Source of the DNA: Actinomycetes bacterium | Lineage (GTDB): Bacteria > Actinomycetota > Actinomycetes > Actinomycetales > Cellulomonadaceae | Length of the DNA: 13,659 bases | NCBI GenBank assembly: GCA_023388235.1 | Contig: JAEWGQ010000017.1 | Coordinates: 1 to 13,659 of the forward strand | Direction: 5' to 3' | Shown here: one piece after another, positions 6,269 through 13,509 of the stretch | Numbering within the stretch: the stretch's first letter is position 1 | Layout: every line of letters begins with the position of its first letter | Notes under the pieces: generated by a model | The model's input: the letters and a program-made list of their open reading frames with translations, nothing else | What the model was told of the DNA's origin: nothing | Database searches by the model: none | Position numbers and translations under genes: made by a program

Positions 6269-7006
6269 TCAGTCCCGCGGCTGCCGCTCCGCCCACGCGG
6301 CGAGCTCGACGCGCGGGCCGGTGTAGAACGGCACCTCCTCGCGCACGTGCCGGCGGGCGCCGGTGGCGCGCAGGTCGCGCATGAGGTCCACGATGCGGTG
6401 CAGCTCGTCGGCCTCGAAGCCGAGGATCCACTCGTAGTCGCCGAGCGCGAACGACGACAGCGTGTTGGCGCGGACGTCGGCGTAGTCGCGGGCGGCGTGG
6501 CCGTGCTCGCGCAGCAGCTCCCGGCGCTCGTCGTCGGCCAGCAGGTACCACTCGTACGACCGCACGAACGGGTACACGCACAGGTACGCCCGCGGCTCCT
6601 CGCCGGCGAGGAACGCCGGCACGTGCCCGCGGTTGAACTCGGCCGGCCGGTGCATGGCGGCCACGGACCACACGGGCAGCAGGTGCGCGCCGAGGTCGCT
6701 GGCCCGCAGGCGGTGGAACGCCTCCTGCACGGCCTCGATGGTCGGGGCGTACCACCACACCATGAGGTCGGCGTCGGCGCGCAGGCCGGCCACGTCGTAC
6801 CAGCCGCGCACCACGAGGCCCTCGGGGGCGTCCGGGCCGGTCAGCGCGTCGAGCGCCGCGTCGACCATGCGCCGGCGCTCGTCCGCGTCCGCGGGCAGCG
6901 CGGAGGCCGTCTCGAAGACCGCGTACATGGCGTACCGGATCGCGCCGTTGATCTCGTCCGCGGTCTGCGGGCTGTGGCCGCCGGCGGGGGCGGTCGTGCT
7001 GCTCAT
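6269..7006 (-). CDS. hemQ: Coproheme decarboxylase (HemQ / ChdC, chlorite dismutase-like)
   Basis: A 245-residue enzyme predicted to decarboxylate iron-coproporphyrin III (coproheme) twice with peroxide to give haem b, the last step of the coproporphyrin-dependent pathway. Hallmarks: catalytic tyrosine Y145 in [13 protein letters not shown], likely proximal haem ligand H168 in LLREHGH, and the actinobacterial C-terminal block [19 protein letters not shown] (180-198), [10 protein letters not shown] and [10 protein letters not shown] (223-232). The usual HGxxGRxY reads HGHAARDY, a mild variant. The ATG overlaps the TGA of the ferrochelatase gene (ATGA, 7006-7003), so the two are translationally coupled, and their substrates and products are consecutive. 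Its stop lies 1 nt from the convergent META gene's stop. The conservative alternative is an unspecified chlorite dismutase family protein, which the ferrochelatase neighbour makes unlikely. Confidence 0.94.
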   Translation of the reverse strand: MSSTTAPAGGHSPQTADEINGAIRYAMYAVFETASALPADADERRRMVDAALDALTGPDAPEGLVVRGWYDVAGLRADADLMVWWYAPTIEAVQEAFHRLRASDLGAHLLPVWSVAAMHRPAEFNRGHVPAFLAGEEPRAYLCVYPFVRSYEWYLLADDERRELLREHGHAARDYADVRANTLSSFALGDYEWILGFEADELHRIVDLMRDLRATGARRHVREEVPFYTGPRVELAAWAERQPRD

Positions 7007-8211
7007 CGCGCTGCTGCTCCTTCGCTGCTGGTGTGGTCCTGCGGGTCGGACCCGGCGACCGCCGGGATGCCGGTGTCGACGCCCGCGCGCTGGAAGCAGC
7101 AGCCGGCGGCGCACCGGTCGGGCCAGGCGCCGAGCGCCCCGACCGTCGTGCGGGCGGGGTCCTCGCCCCGCTCGGCCGCGGCGCGCTCGACCATGAGGTC
7201 GACCAGGCCCGCGACGAACGGGGCGCGGGTGGAGGCCGAGCCGGCCCGGACGGCCGTGATGCCGAGGTCGGCGGCGGTCGCCATCGCCTCGGTGTCGAGG
7301 TCGTAGGCGACCTCCATGTGGTCCGAGACGAAGCCGATGGGCGACATCACCACGGAGGTGACGCCGGCGGCGGCCCGCTCGGCGAGCACGTCGTTGACGT
7401 CGGGCTCGAGCCACGGCTGCGACGGCGGGCCGGAGCGGGAGCAGAACGCGAGGCTCCACGACGGGGCGACCCCGAGGTCCGCGGCCGCGAGCGCGGCGAC
7501 CTGCGTGCAGGCGTCCTCGTGCTGGGCGACGTAGCCGGGGCGCACCGCCGCCGAGCCGGCCTCCATGGCGAGCGGGATCGAGTGCGTGACGAACAGCAGC
7601 GGGGCGTCGGCGACGACGTCGGCGACCGGGCGGCCGGTGCGGCTCGCGAGGTCGGTGAACGCCTCGACCACCGCGTCGGCGTTGGCCCGCACGAAGCCGG
7701 GGTGGTTGAAGTAGTGCCGCAGCTTGTCGACCCGCACGCCCGCGGCGGCCTCCGGGTCCGCCGGGGTCGCGGCCTCGCCCGCCACGCCCGCGAGCGCCGC
7801 GGCGACGTGCTCGCGGTACTGCCGGCAGCCGGAGTACGACCCGTACGCGGAGGTGACGACGGCGAGCACCCGCCCGGCGCCGCGCTCGCGCAGGTCGGCC
7901 AGGGCGCCCTCGGTGTACGGCTCCCAGTTCCGGTTGCCCCACGCGAGCGGCGTGCCGATGCCGCGGGCGTCGAGCTCGGCGCGCAGGGCCGCGAGCAGCG
8001 CGCGGTTCTGGTCGTTGATGGGGCTGCGCCCGCCGAACAGCGCGTAGTGCTGGCTGACCTCGACGAGCCGCTCCTCGGGGATGCCCTTGCCGCGCGTGAC
8101 GTTCCGCATGAAGGGCAGGACGTCCTCGGGCTTCTCGGGGCCGCCGAACGAGAGCAGGATCACCGCGTCGTACGGGGCGAGCGACGACGCCGTCAGGGTG
8201 GGGGCAGACAC
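7003..8211 (-). CDS. hemH: Coproporphyrin III ferrochelatase (HemH / CpfC) with Fe-S cysteines
   Basis: A 402-residue protein predicted to insert Fe(II) into coproporphyrin III; in actinobacteria this enzyme feeds HemQ, encoded next. Motifs: [20 protein letters not shown] at the N-terminus, [11 protein letters not shown] (59-69), [15 protein letters not shown] (207-213, metal-site H210), and [17 protein letters not shown] (290-306, acidic E300). C129 in YSGCRQY and C367, C371 and C372 near the C-terminus match the four-cysteine pattern of [2Fe-2S]-bearing actinobacterial ferrochelatases. The last 30 residues (373-402) look disordered. A 15-residue Ala/Pro/Glu insertion is visible around 143-158. 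The GTG start at 8211 is supported by GATGAT six bases upstream (leaderless) and by the protein's alignment with the family start. First gene of a two-gene hemH-hemQ unit. Confidence 0.94.
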   Translation of the reverse strand: MSAPTLTASSLAPYDAVILLSFGGPEKPEDVLPFMRNVTRGKGIPEERLVEVSQHYALFGGRSPINDQNRALLAALRAELDARGIGTPLAWGNRNWEPYTEGALADLRERGAGRVLAVVTSAYGSYSGCRQYREHVAAALAGVAGEAATPADPEAAAGVRVDKLRHYFNHPGFVRANADAVVEAFTDLASRTGRPVADVVADAPLLFVTHSIPLAMEAGSAAVRPGYVAQHEDACTQVAALAAADLGVAPSWSLAFCSRSGPPSQPWLEPDVNDVLAERAAAGVTSVVMSPIGFVSDHMEVAYDLDTEAMATAADLGITAVRAGSASTRAPFVAGLVDLMVERAAAERGEDPARTTVGALGAWPDRCAAGCCFQRAGVDTGIPAVAGSDPQDHTSSEGAAAR

Positions 8212-8217
8212 CGCTCC

Positions 8218-8223
8218 ATCATC
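8218..8223 (-). promoter_or_regulatory. Putative extended -10 element of hemH-hemQ, leaderless
   Basis: On the minus strand TGG-GATGAT (hexamer 8223-8218), then GGAGCG, then GTG at 8211. Spacing and hexamer are the same as upstream of the META gene. A GGAG lies in the spacer but only 2 nt from the GTG, too close for a normal Shine-Dalgarno. Confidence 0.5.
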
Positions 8224-8267
8224 CCACCGCCGCCGGAGCGGGCCCGGGCGGGCGGGCGCCCCGCCGG

Positions 8268-8282
8268 CGTGACGTTGTCACG
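8268..8282. promoter_or_regulatory. 15-bp palindrome upstream of hemH
   Basis: CGTGAC-GTT-GTCACG, perfect 6-bp arms around a 3-bp centre, between the end of the malG-like gene (8311) and the hemH start (8211), about 57 bp upstream of the hemH GTG. It could be an operator for hemH or the small stem of a terminator for the sugar operon. Next to it, 8251-8256 (GGCGGG) pairs with 8260-8265 (CCCGCC), which favours some terminator role. I cannot decide between the two. Confidence 0.35.
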
Positions 8283-8310
8283 ACGGCCCGTCAGATCGCC
8301 GCCCGCGCGG

Positions 8311-9291
8311 TCAGCCCTTCACGGCACCGCCGAGCCCCGCCCCCCGCAGGAACAGCCGCTGGAACACGAGGAACAGCAGCACCGGGATCAGCGTCGAGAT
8401 CGCCAGCGCCGCCATGAGCACCCCGAGGTCGGTGGTCGCCTGCAGGGAGGGCAGCCGGACGGACAGCGGCTGGATGGCGGGGTCCCGCAGCACCAGCAGC
8501 GGCCACAGGAAGTCCTTCCAGGACGCGATGACGGCGAACACCGACACCACCCCGAGGATGGGCCGGCTCATCGGCAGCACCACGGACCAGAACAGCCGGA
8601 ACGGGCCGGCGCCGTCCACGCGCGCCGCCTCGAACACCTCGCGCGGCAGGCTGTCGAAGAACCGCTGCACCAGCAGGACGTTGAACGCGCTCGCCCCGGC
8701 CGGCAGCCACACCGCCCAGTACGAGTTCATCAGCGACCGGCCGAGCACCGGCGGGTCCAGGATCACCAGGTAGAGCGGCACGAGCAGCACGACCGCCGGC
8801 ACGAACAGCGTCGCCAGGACCGCGCCCTGGACCAGCCGGGCGTACCGGGGGCGCAGCACGGACAGCAGGTAGCCGCCGGTGGTCGCCACGAGGATCTGGC
8901 TGGCCCACGCCCCGGCCGCCAGCACCACCGTGTTGAGGAAGTACCGGCTGACCTGCACGTCGTTCCACGCGGCCGACAGGTTGCCCCACGCGATCCCGTG
9001 CGGGAACACGTCGAGCGGGGTGCGCAGGATGTCCTGCGTCGGCGTGACCGCGAACTTCGCCAGCAGCACCAGGGGGCCGAGGCCGCACAGCACCAGCAGG
9101 GCGAGCAGCACGCCGTGCGACAGCCGCATCGACCGGCGCACCAGCGGGCGGCGCCAGTCCGACGTGGACAGCGCGCCGCGCTCCTCCTCCTCGGCGGCCC
9201 GCCGGCGCCGGCGGGCCGGGCGGGCGTCGGGCGCGGGGCTCGCGGGCGGCGCCGGCAGCGCGGCGGCCGGGCGGGTGGTCGACGTCGTCAT
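8311..9291 (-). CDS. Carbohydrate ABC transporter permease, MalG type
   Basis: A 326-residue inner-membrane permease of the CUT1 sugar transporter family. An unusually long N-terminal tail (about 55 residues, Ala/Pro- then Arg/Glu-rich) precedes the first membrane segment (about 59-80). Further hydrophobic segments lie near 119-145, 152-177, 188-208, 243-263 and 288-312. The cytoplasmic EAA loop that contacts the ATPase is EAARVDGAGPFRLFWSVVLP (221-240), and the C-terminus RLFLRGAGLGGAVKG is typical of MalG homologues. Its ATG overlaps the stop of the MalF-type gene (ATGA). It is the last gene of the operon; the transported sugar is inferred from the adjacent alpha-glucosidase, not from the permease sequence. 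Confidence 0.93.
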   Translation of the reverse strand: MTTSTTRPAAALPAPPASPAPDARPARRRRRAAEEEERGALSTSDWRRPLVRRSMRLSHGVLLALLVLCGLGPLVLLAKFAVTPTQDILRTPLDVFPHGIAWGNLSAAWNDVQVSRYFLNTVVLAAGAWASQILVATTGGYLLSVLRPRYARLVQGAVLATLFVPAVVLLVPLYLVILDPPVLGRSLMNSYWAVWLPAGASAFNVLLVQRFFDSLPREVFEAARVDGAGPFRLFWSVVLPMSRPILGVVSVFAVIASWKDFLWPLLVLRDPAIQPLSVRLPSLQATTDLGVLMAALAISTLIPVLLFLVFQRLFLRGAGLGGAVKG

Positions 9292-10220
9292 GACTGGCTC
9301 CAGGCGCGGGTGAGGCGGAAGTACACGACCGAGAGCACCGCGAGCACCACGGCGAGCATCAGGCTCAGGGCCGTCGCGGCGCCGTAGTCACCGCCCAGGC
9401 TCTGCCCGAACGCGTACCGGTAGACCAGCAGCAGCACCGTGATCGTCGCGTTCGCCGGGCCGCCGTCCGTGAACAGGTACGGCTCGAGGAACACCTGGGC
9501 GGTCCCGATGATCTGCAGGATGAAGGTGATGAACAACACGCCGCGCAGCTGCGGCATGGTCACGTGCCAGACCTTGCGCCACACGGACGCCCCGTCGACC
9601 TCCGCGGCGTCGTACAGCTCGCCCGGCACCGACGTCAGCGCCGCCAGGTAGATGATGATCGTGCCGCCGGCGCCGGCCCACGTGGCCTCGAGCACGAGCG
9701 ACGGCATCGCCCAGCCCGCGTCCTGCAGCCACGGCACCGGCCCGAGCCCCACCCAGCCGAGCATCGTGTTGAACACGCCCTCCGGGCGCGCGTCGAAGAA
9801 GAACTTCCACAGCAGGACGGCGACCACGGGCGGCACCACCACCGGCAGGTACGCCAGGGCGCTGAACAGGCCCTTGACCCGGCGGACCTCGCTCATCAGC
9901 ACCGCCGCGACCAGCGGCACCGGGTAGCCGAACAGCAGCGCCAGCACCGCGAACCACAGGGTGTTGCGCACCGCGGTCCCCAGCAGCGGGTCGCCCAGCA
10001 CGGTCCGGAAGTTGTCCAGGCCGACCCAGGCGGTCGTCACCAGGTTGGTCTCCTGCAGGCTCATCACGACGGCGCGGCCGATCGGCAGCCAGGAGAACAG
10101 CCCGAAGACCACCAGGAGCGGCAGCGCGAAGACGAGCGTGCTCAGCCCGCCGCGGCGGACCCAGGTGACCGGGGTCCGCCGCGGACGGCCTGCACGAGCG
10201 TCGTGGGGCAGGGTCGCCAC
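9288..10220 (-). CDS. Carbohydrate ABC transporter permease, MalF type
   Basis: A 310-residue CUT1 permease partner. Hydrophobic segments are near 27-48, 84-110, 117-138, 175-197, 226-247 and 281-302. The EAA loop is DAAEVDGASVWRKVWHVTMP (204-223). The start is GTG 10220, one base after the binding-protein stop (TGA C GTG) with no Shine-Dalgarno, so translation is probably by re-initiation from the upstream gene. Its own stop overlaps the MalG-type start by 4 nt. It is of the short MalF form lacking the large periplasmic P2 loop of E. coli MalF. Confidence 0.93.
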   Translation of the reverse strand: MATLPHDARAGRPRRTPVTWVRRGGLSTLVFALPLLVVFGLFSWLPIGRAVVMSLQETNLVTTAWVGLDNFRTVLGDPLLGTAVRNTLWFAVLALLFGYPVPLVAAVLMSEVRRVKGLFSALAYLPVVVPPVVAVLLWKFFFDARPEGVFNTMLGWVGLGPVPWLQDAGWAMPSLVLEATWAGAGGTIIIYLAALTSVPGELYDAAEVDGASVWRKVWHVTMPQLRGVLFITFILQIIGTAQVFLEPYLFTDGGPANATITVLLLVYRYAFGQSLGGDYGAATALSLMLAVVLAVLSVVYFRLTRAWSQS

Positions 10221-10221
10221 G

Positions 10222-11610
10222 TCAGCCCGCGTTCTTGTCGAGGATCGCCTGCACGTTCGCGTCCGCCTGCTCCAGCAGCGCGTCGATGTCGGCGTCCTCG
10301 TCGGTGAGCACCGCCTGCACCACCGTGTCGAGCGCGCCGTACAGCTCCTGCGTCGAGCCCGACGGCTCCGGGATCAGCGGCTGGTCGAAGATCACGTCGG
10401 TGAAGCCCGTCATCTGGTCCAGCGGGACGTTGACGAGGTCGGCGATCCACTCCTGGGACTGGGCGTACTGCTCCTGGCTGAAGATCGGCAGCACCGGCGT
10501 CCCCACCGGCTGGTCCGAGGCGACGAGGGTCTCGGCGTCCTTGACCGCGGCGTCCTGGTCGGTGAGCTTGCGCAGGTAGTAGAAGTCGATCCACTTCACC
10601 GCGGCGGCCTTCTGGGCCTCGTCCGCCGAGGTGCTGACCGCCGCGAGCGTCCCGCCGCCGAGCACGCCCGCGCCGTCGCCCTCGAGCGGCACCGCCGTCA
10701 GGCCGTAGTCGTCCGGGTTGATCGCGTTGGTCTGCACCAGCGAGGTGTAGACGTCGGACCCGGACGTGAACATGCCGACCTGGCCCGCCGCGAACGCCTG
10801 GTTGATCGACGACCAGTCGAGCAGGAAGTTCGCGCCCATGGAGTTGTCCTCCCAGCGCAGGTCGTGCAGGTACTCCAGGGCGGCCTTGGTGCCGTCGTTG
10901 TCGAGCGTCGCCGTGTACGTGCCGTCGTCGCCGGTCTCCTGCACCCGGCCGCCGCGGGCGTACGTCGCGACCGTCAGCTGCCAGCCGCCGGTGTTGTTCT
11001 GCGTCATCGTCGCGTAGCCGGCCTGCCCGGTGGCGTCGGCGATGGCCTTCGCGTCCGAGCGCACCTCGTCCCACGTGGTCGGCGGGTCGTCGGGGTCGAG
11101 CCCGGCCTGCGCGAACAGGGCGCGGTTGTAGTGCAGGCCGATGCCGTACACCGACTTCGCCGGGATCGCGTAGACCTTGCCGTCCGCGCCCGTGCCGGCC
11201 TCCAGCACGTTCGGGTTGAAGTCGTCCGCGTACGGCAGCTCGCGGAACTGCGCGTCGATGTCGGCGAGCTGGCCGTTCTCGATCAGCGTCTTGCCGTCGG
11301 TGAACGGGATCTCGAAGACGTCCGGCAGCGTGCCGCCCGCGAGCTGGGCGGCGAACGTCGTCGCCTTCCACTCGTACTCCTCGGGCTGCACGTCGATGTC
11401 CGGGTTCGCCGCCTCGAACTGCGCGACCTGCTCGTCGAACGCGTCGAACGCCTCCTGCTCCGAGCCGGGCAGCAGCGAGACCACGCGCAGGACGGTCTTC
11501 CCGCCGGACGCGTCGTCGCCGCCCTCGTCGGAGCCGCTGCTGCACGCGGCCAGCAGGGTGAAGGACAGCGCCCCGGTCAGGGCGATCGCCGTCGTGCGTG
11601 AGGACCTCAT
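10222..11610 (-). CDS. Sugar ABC transporter substrate-binding lipoprotein (CUT1 type)
   Basis: A 462-residue extracytoplasmic binding protein that would capture an oligosaccharide and deliver it to the MalF/MalG-type permeases. It has an N-terminal lipoprotein signal: RSSRTT, hydrophobic core IALTGALSFTLL, lipobox LAAC with acylated C23, then a Ser/Gly/Asp-rich linker. Family features include the TVLRVVSLLPGSEQEAFDAF start of the mature domain, LAGGTLPDVFEI, GKVYAIPAKSVYGIGLHYNRALFAQAGL, TTWDEV, and FAAGQVGMFTSGSDVYTSL. The frame is open well upstream, but only the ATG at 11610 has both a Shine-Dalgarno (GAGGAG) and a signal peptide directly behind it. It is preceded by a 146-bp C-rich spacer and followed after 1 nt by the permease gene. 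Confidence 0.94.
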   Translation of the reverse strand: MRSSRTTAIALTGALSFTLLAACSSGSDEGGDDASGGKTVLRVVSLLPGSEQEAFDAFDEQVAQFEAANPDIDVQPEEYEWKATTFAAQLAGGTLPDVFEIPFTDGKTLIENGQLADIDAQFRELPYADDFNPNVLEAGTGADGKVYAIPAKSVYGIGLHYNRALFAQAGLDPDDPPTTWDEVRSDAKAIADATGQAGYATMTQNNTGGWQLTVATYARGGRVQETGDDGTYTATLDNDGTKAALEYLHDLRWEDNSMGANFLLDWSSINQAFAAGQVGMFTSGSDVYTSLVQTNAINPDDYGLTAVPLEGDGAGVLGGGTLAAVSTSADEAQKAAAVKWIDFYYLRKLTDQDAAVKDAETLVASDQPVGTPVLPIFSQEQYAQSQEWIADLVNVPLDQMTGFTDVIFDQPLIPEPSGSTQELYGALDTVVQAVLTDEDADIDALLEQADANVQAILDKNAG

Positions 11611-11615
11611 CGTCA

Positions 11616-11621
11616 CTCCTC
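11616..11621 (-). promoter_or_regulatory. Ribosome binding site of the binding-protein gene
   Basis: GAGGAG with a 5-nt spacer (TGACG) to the ATG at 11610. It is the strongest Shine-Dalgarno in the operon and fits the high expression usually needed for binding proteins. Confidence 0.75.
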
Positions 11622-11634
11622 GTGTCGGTGGTGC

Positions 11635-11756
11635 GGGGTGGGTGGGTGGTGCGGGTGGTCGTGCCCGGGGGTGCCGGGGTGGTGGGTCGTGGCGTGGTGC
11701 GGGTCGGCCGCGGGTGCGGGTGGCGCGGGTGCGGGTGGCGCGGGTGCGGGTGCGGG
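11635..11756 (+). other. G-run-rich spacer with canonical G-quadruplex motif; transcript strand is C-rich
   Basis: The + strand holds fifteen runs of three or more G in 122 nt. The tightest is GGGG-T-GGG-T-GGG-TGGTGC-GGG (11635-11655), fitting G3+N1-7. The operon is transcribed from the other strand, so the mRNA here is C-rich and G-poor, the composition of Rho loading (rut) sites. It separates the glucosidase stop (11757) from the binding-protein Shine-Dalgarno. It has no recognisable promoter hexamers. Confidence 0.6.
11710..11754. repeat. Three tandem copies of a 15-bp G-rich unit
   Basis: GCGGGTGCGGGTGGC at 11710-11724 and 11725-11739 are identical; 11740-11754 differs only in its last bases. 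Each unit is itself built of GCGGGT hexamers. The array abuts the alpha-glucosidase stop codon on its downstream side. Confidence 0.8.
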
Positions 11757-13400
11757 TCAGGACGCGGCGCGCAGCCACGCGGCCTCGTCGGGGTCGAGGC
11801 GCTCGCCGTCCGTGGTGGCGCTCGCCAGCAGCACGCCGGCGTGCGGCGGCAGGGCGACGGCGCGGTCGGTGAGGTTGACGACGCACAGCACGTCGTCGCG
11901 GGCGAAGGCGAGCACGCCCGGCGGCGCGTCCAGCCACCGCAGGTCGCCGTCCCCGAGCCCGGGCTCGGCGCGGCGCAGCGCGAGGACCGACCGGTACAGC
12001 GCGAGCATCGAGCCGGGGTCGGCCTGCTGCGCCTCGACCGTCCGCGCCGCCCAGTCCAGCGGCTGCGGCAGCCACGGCTGGCCGGTGCCCGGGCCGAAGC
12101 CGAAGGGCGGGCGGTCACCCGACCACGGCAGCGGGACCCGGCAGCCGTCGCGGCCCGGGTCGATCCCGCCCGAGCGCTCGTGCATCGGGTCCTGCACGGC
12201 CTCCGGCGGCAGGTCCTCGACCTCGGGCAGCCCGAGCTCGTCGCCCTGGTACAGGTAGAGCGACCCCGGCAGCGCCGCGGTGAGCAGCGCGGCCGCCCGG
12301 GCACGCCGGGTGCCCAGCGCGAGGTCCGTCGGGATCCCCGCACGCTTGCTCGCGAACGCGAACCCGGAGTCGGCGCGGCCGTACCGGGTCACGGGCCGGG
12401 TCACGTCGTGGTTCGACAGCACCCAGGTCGCCGGCGCCCCGACCTCCCGGTGCGCGGCGAGCGTCCGGTCGATCGAGGACCGCAGCGCGCCGGCGTCCCA
12501 CGGCTGGGTCATGAAGTCGAAGTTGAACGCCGTGTGCATCTCGTCCGGGCGCAGGTACGCGGCGAACCGCGCGGTGTCCTCCAGCCACACCTCGCCGACG
12601 AGCACCCGGGTGCCCGCGTACGAGTCCGCGACCTTGCGCCACGCGCGGTAGACGTCGTGCAGCTCGTCGCGGTCGACGTGCGGGTGGGCGCCCGGCGCCG
12701 TCGCGGCGCCCGGCTCCGGCAGCTCCGGCAGCGCCGGGTCCTTGACCAGCAACGCCGCCGAGTCGATGCGGATCCCGGCCACGCCCCGGTCGAACCAGAA
12801 CCGCAGCACGTCCTCGTGCTCGGCCCAGACGTCCGGGTGCGTCCAGTTGAGGTCGGGCTGCTCCGGGGTGAACAGGTGCAGGTACCACTCGCCGGGCGTG
12901 CCGTCGGGGTCGGTCGTCCGCGTCCACGTGGAGCCGCCGAAGCTCGACACCCAGTGCGTCGGGATGCCCGACCCGTCCGGTCCCGTGCCCGGGTGGAACC
13001 AGAACCGGGACCGCTCCGGCGACCCCGGCCCGGCGGCGAGCGCCGCCCGGAACCACGGGTGCCGGTCCGAGACGTGGTTCGGCACCACGTCCACGACGGT
13101 CCGGATGCCGAGCGCGAGCGCCTCGGCGATCAGCGCCTCGGCCTCCGCGAGCGTCCCGAACGCGGGGTCGATGGCCCGGTAGTCGGCCACGTCGTAGCCG
13201 CCGTCCGCCAGCGGCGAGGCGTACCAGGGCGTGAACCACAGCGCGTCCACGCCGAGGTCGCGCAGGTACGGCAGCCGGCTGCGGACGCCCGCGAGGTCGC
13301 CGGTCCCGTCGCCGTCGCCGTCGGCGAACGAGCGCGGGTAGACCTCGTAGATCACCGCGTCCCGCCACCAGGTGGGGTCGTCGGCCGGGGGCTGCACCAC
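11757..13400 (-). CDS. Cytoplasmic GH13 alpha-glucosidase (oligo-1,6-glucosidase-like)
   Basis: A 547-residue alpha-amylase superfamily hydrolase without a signal peptide, expected to release glucose from the non-reducing end of imported alpha-gluco-oligosaccharides. All GH13 regions are present: DVVPNH (104-109), GIRIDS with nucleophile D213, GEVW with acid/base E270, SNHD with transition-state D332. QPDLNW (181-186) is the region-V signature of the oligo-1,6-glucosidase group. The residue after the nucleophile, which in relatives helps choose alpha-1,4 versus alpha-1,6 bonds (Thr or Val), is Ser214, so linkage preference is open. The C-terminal beta domain runs from about 465 to the end. 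The GTG at 13400 has CGAGG 6 nt upstream; a second GTG follows immediately and could also serve. It is the first gene of the sugar operon. Confidence 0.93.
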   Translation of the reverse strand: MVQPPADDPTWWRDAVIYEVYPRSFADGDGDGTGDLAGVRSRLPYLRDLGVDALWFTPWYASPLADGGYDVADYRAIDPAFGTLAEAEALIAEALALGIRTVVDVVPNHVSDRHPWFRAALAAGPGSPERSRFWFHPGTGPDGSGIPTHWVSSFGGSTWTRTTDPDGTPGEWYLHLFTPEQPDLNWTHPDVWAEHEDVLRFWFDRGVAGIRIDSAALLVKDPALPELPEPGAATAPGAHPHVDRDELHDVYRAWRKVADSYAGTRVLVGEVWLEDTARFAAYLRPDEMHTAFNFDFMTQPWDAGALRSSIDRTLAAHREVGAPATWVLSNHDVTRPVTRYGRADSGFAFASKRAGIPTDLALGTRRARAAALLTAALPGSLYLYQGDELGLPEVEDLPPEAVQDPMHERSGGIDPGRDGCRVPLPWSGDRPPFGFGPGTGQPWLPQPLDWAARTVEAQQADPGSMLALYRSVLALRRAEPGLGDGDLRWLDAPPGVLAFARDDVLCVVNLTDRAVALPPHAGVLLASATTDGERLDPDEAAWLRAAS

Positions 13401-13478
13401 GTCGTGCCTCGTTCTCGCGCGCTGCGGGTGCGGCCCGCGGCAGTCCGTCGCCCCGTCCTCGGTGACCGGGCACCACGG

Positions 13479-13508
13479 ACACTAAATCCCACGACGGCTT
13501 GCGCGCAA
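13479..13508 (-). promoter_or_regulatory. Probable promoter of the sugar operon
   Basis: On the minus strand TTGCGC (13508-13503), an 18-bp spacer and TAGTGT (13484-13479, fitting TAnnnT) lie in an AT-richer island. Transcription would start near 13472, about 70 nt before the glucosidase GTG. GATAAT at 13529-13524 is an alternative -10 further upstream, without a clear -35. Confidence 0.5.
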
Positions 13509-13509
13509 G
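13498..13509. promoter_or_regulatory. Perfect 12-bp palindrome over the -35 region, candidate LacI-family operator
   Basis: CTTGCGCGCAAG, self-complementary with a central CG as in LacI/GalR-family operators, which commonly control CUT1 sugar operons in actinobacteria. It overlaps the predicted -35 of the glucosidase operon, where a bound repressor would block transcription. On the + strand the same palindrome supplies a TTGCGC 18 bp before CATTAT (13523-13528), so a divergent promoter is possible. Confidence 0.5.

Noticed and set aside
7033..9387. Rightward open frame of 784 codons opposite hemH and malG
   Set aside because: Antisense shadow of two genes with full motif support; its His/Gln/Arg-rich translation resembles no family.
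9961..11601. Rightward open frame of 546 codons opposite the binding-protein gene
   Set aside because: Val/Arg/Leu-rich antisense shadow; the opposite strand has a lipobox, RBS and family motifs.
10142..12343. Leftward 733-codon frame and the 617-codon upstream extension of the binding protein
   Set aside because: The first is out of frame with the three real genes it spans. The second adds low-complexity sequence ahead of an obvious lipoprotein signal peptide and RBS at 11610.
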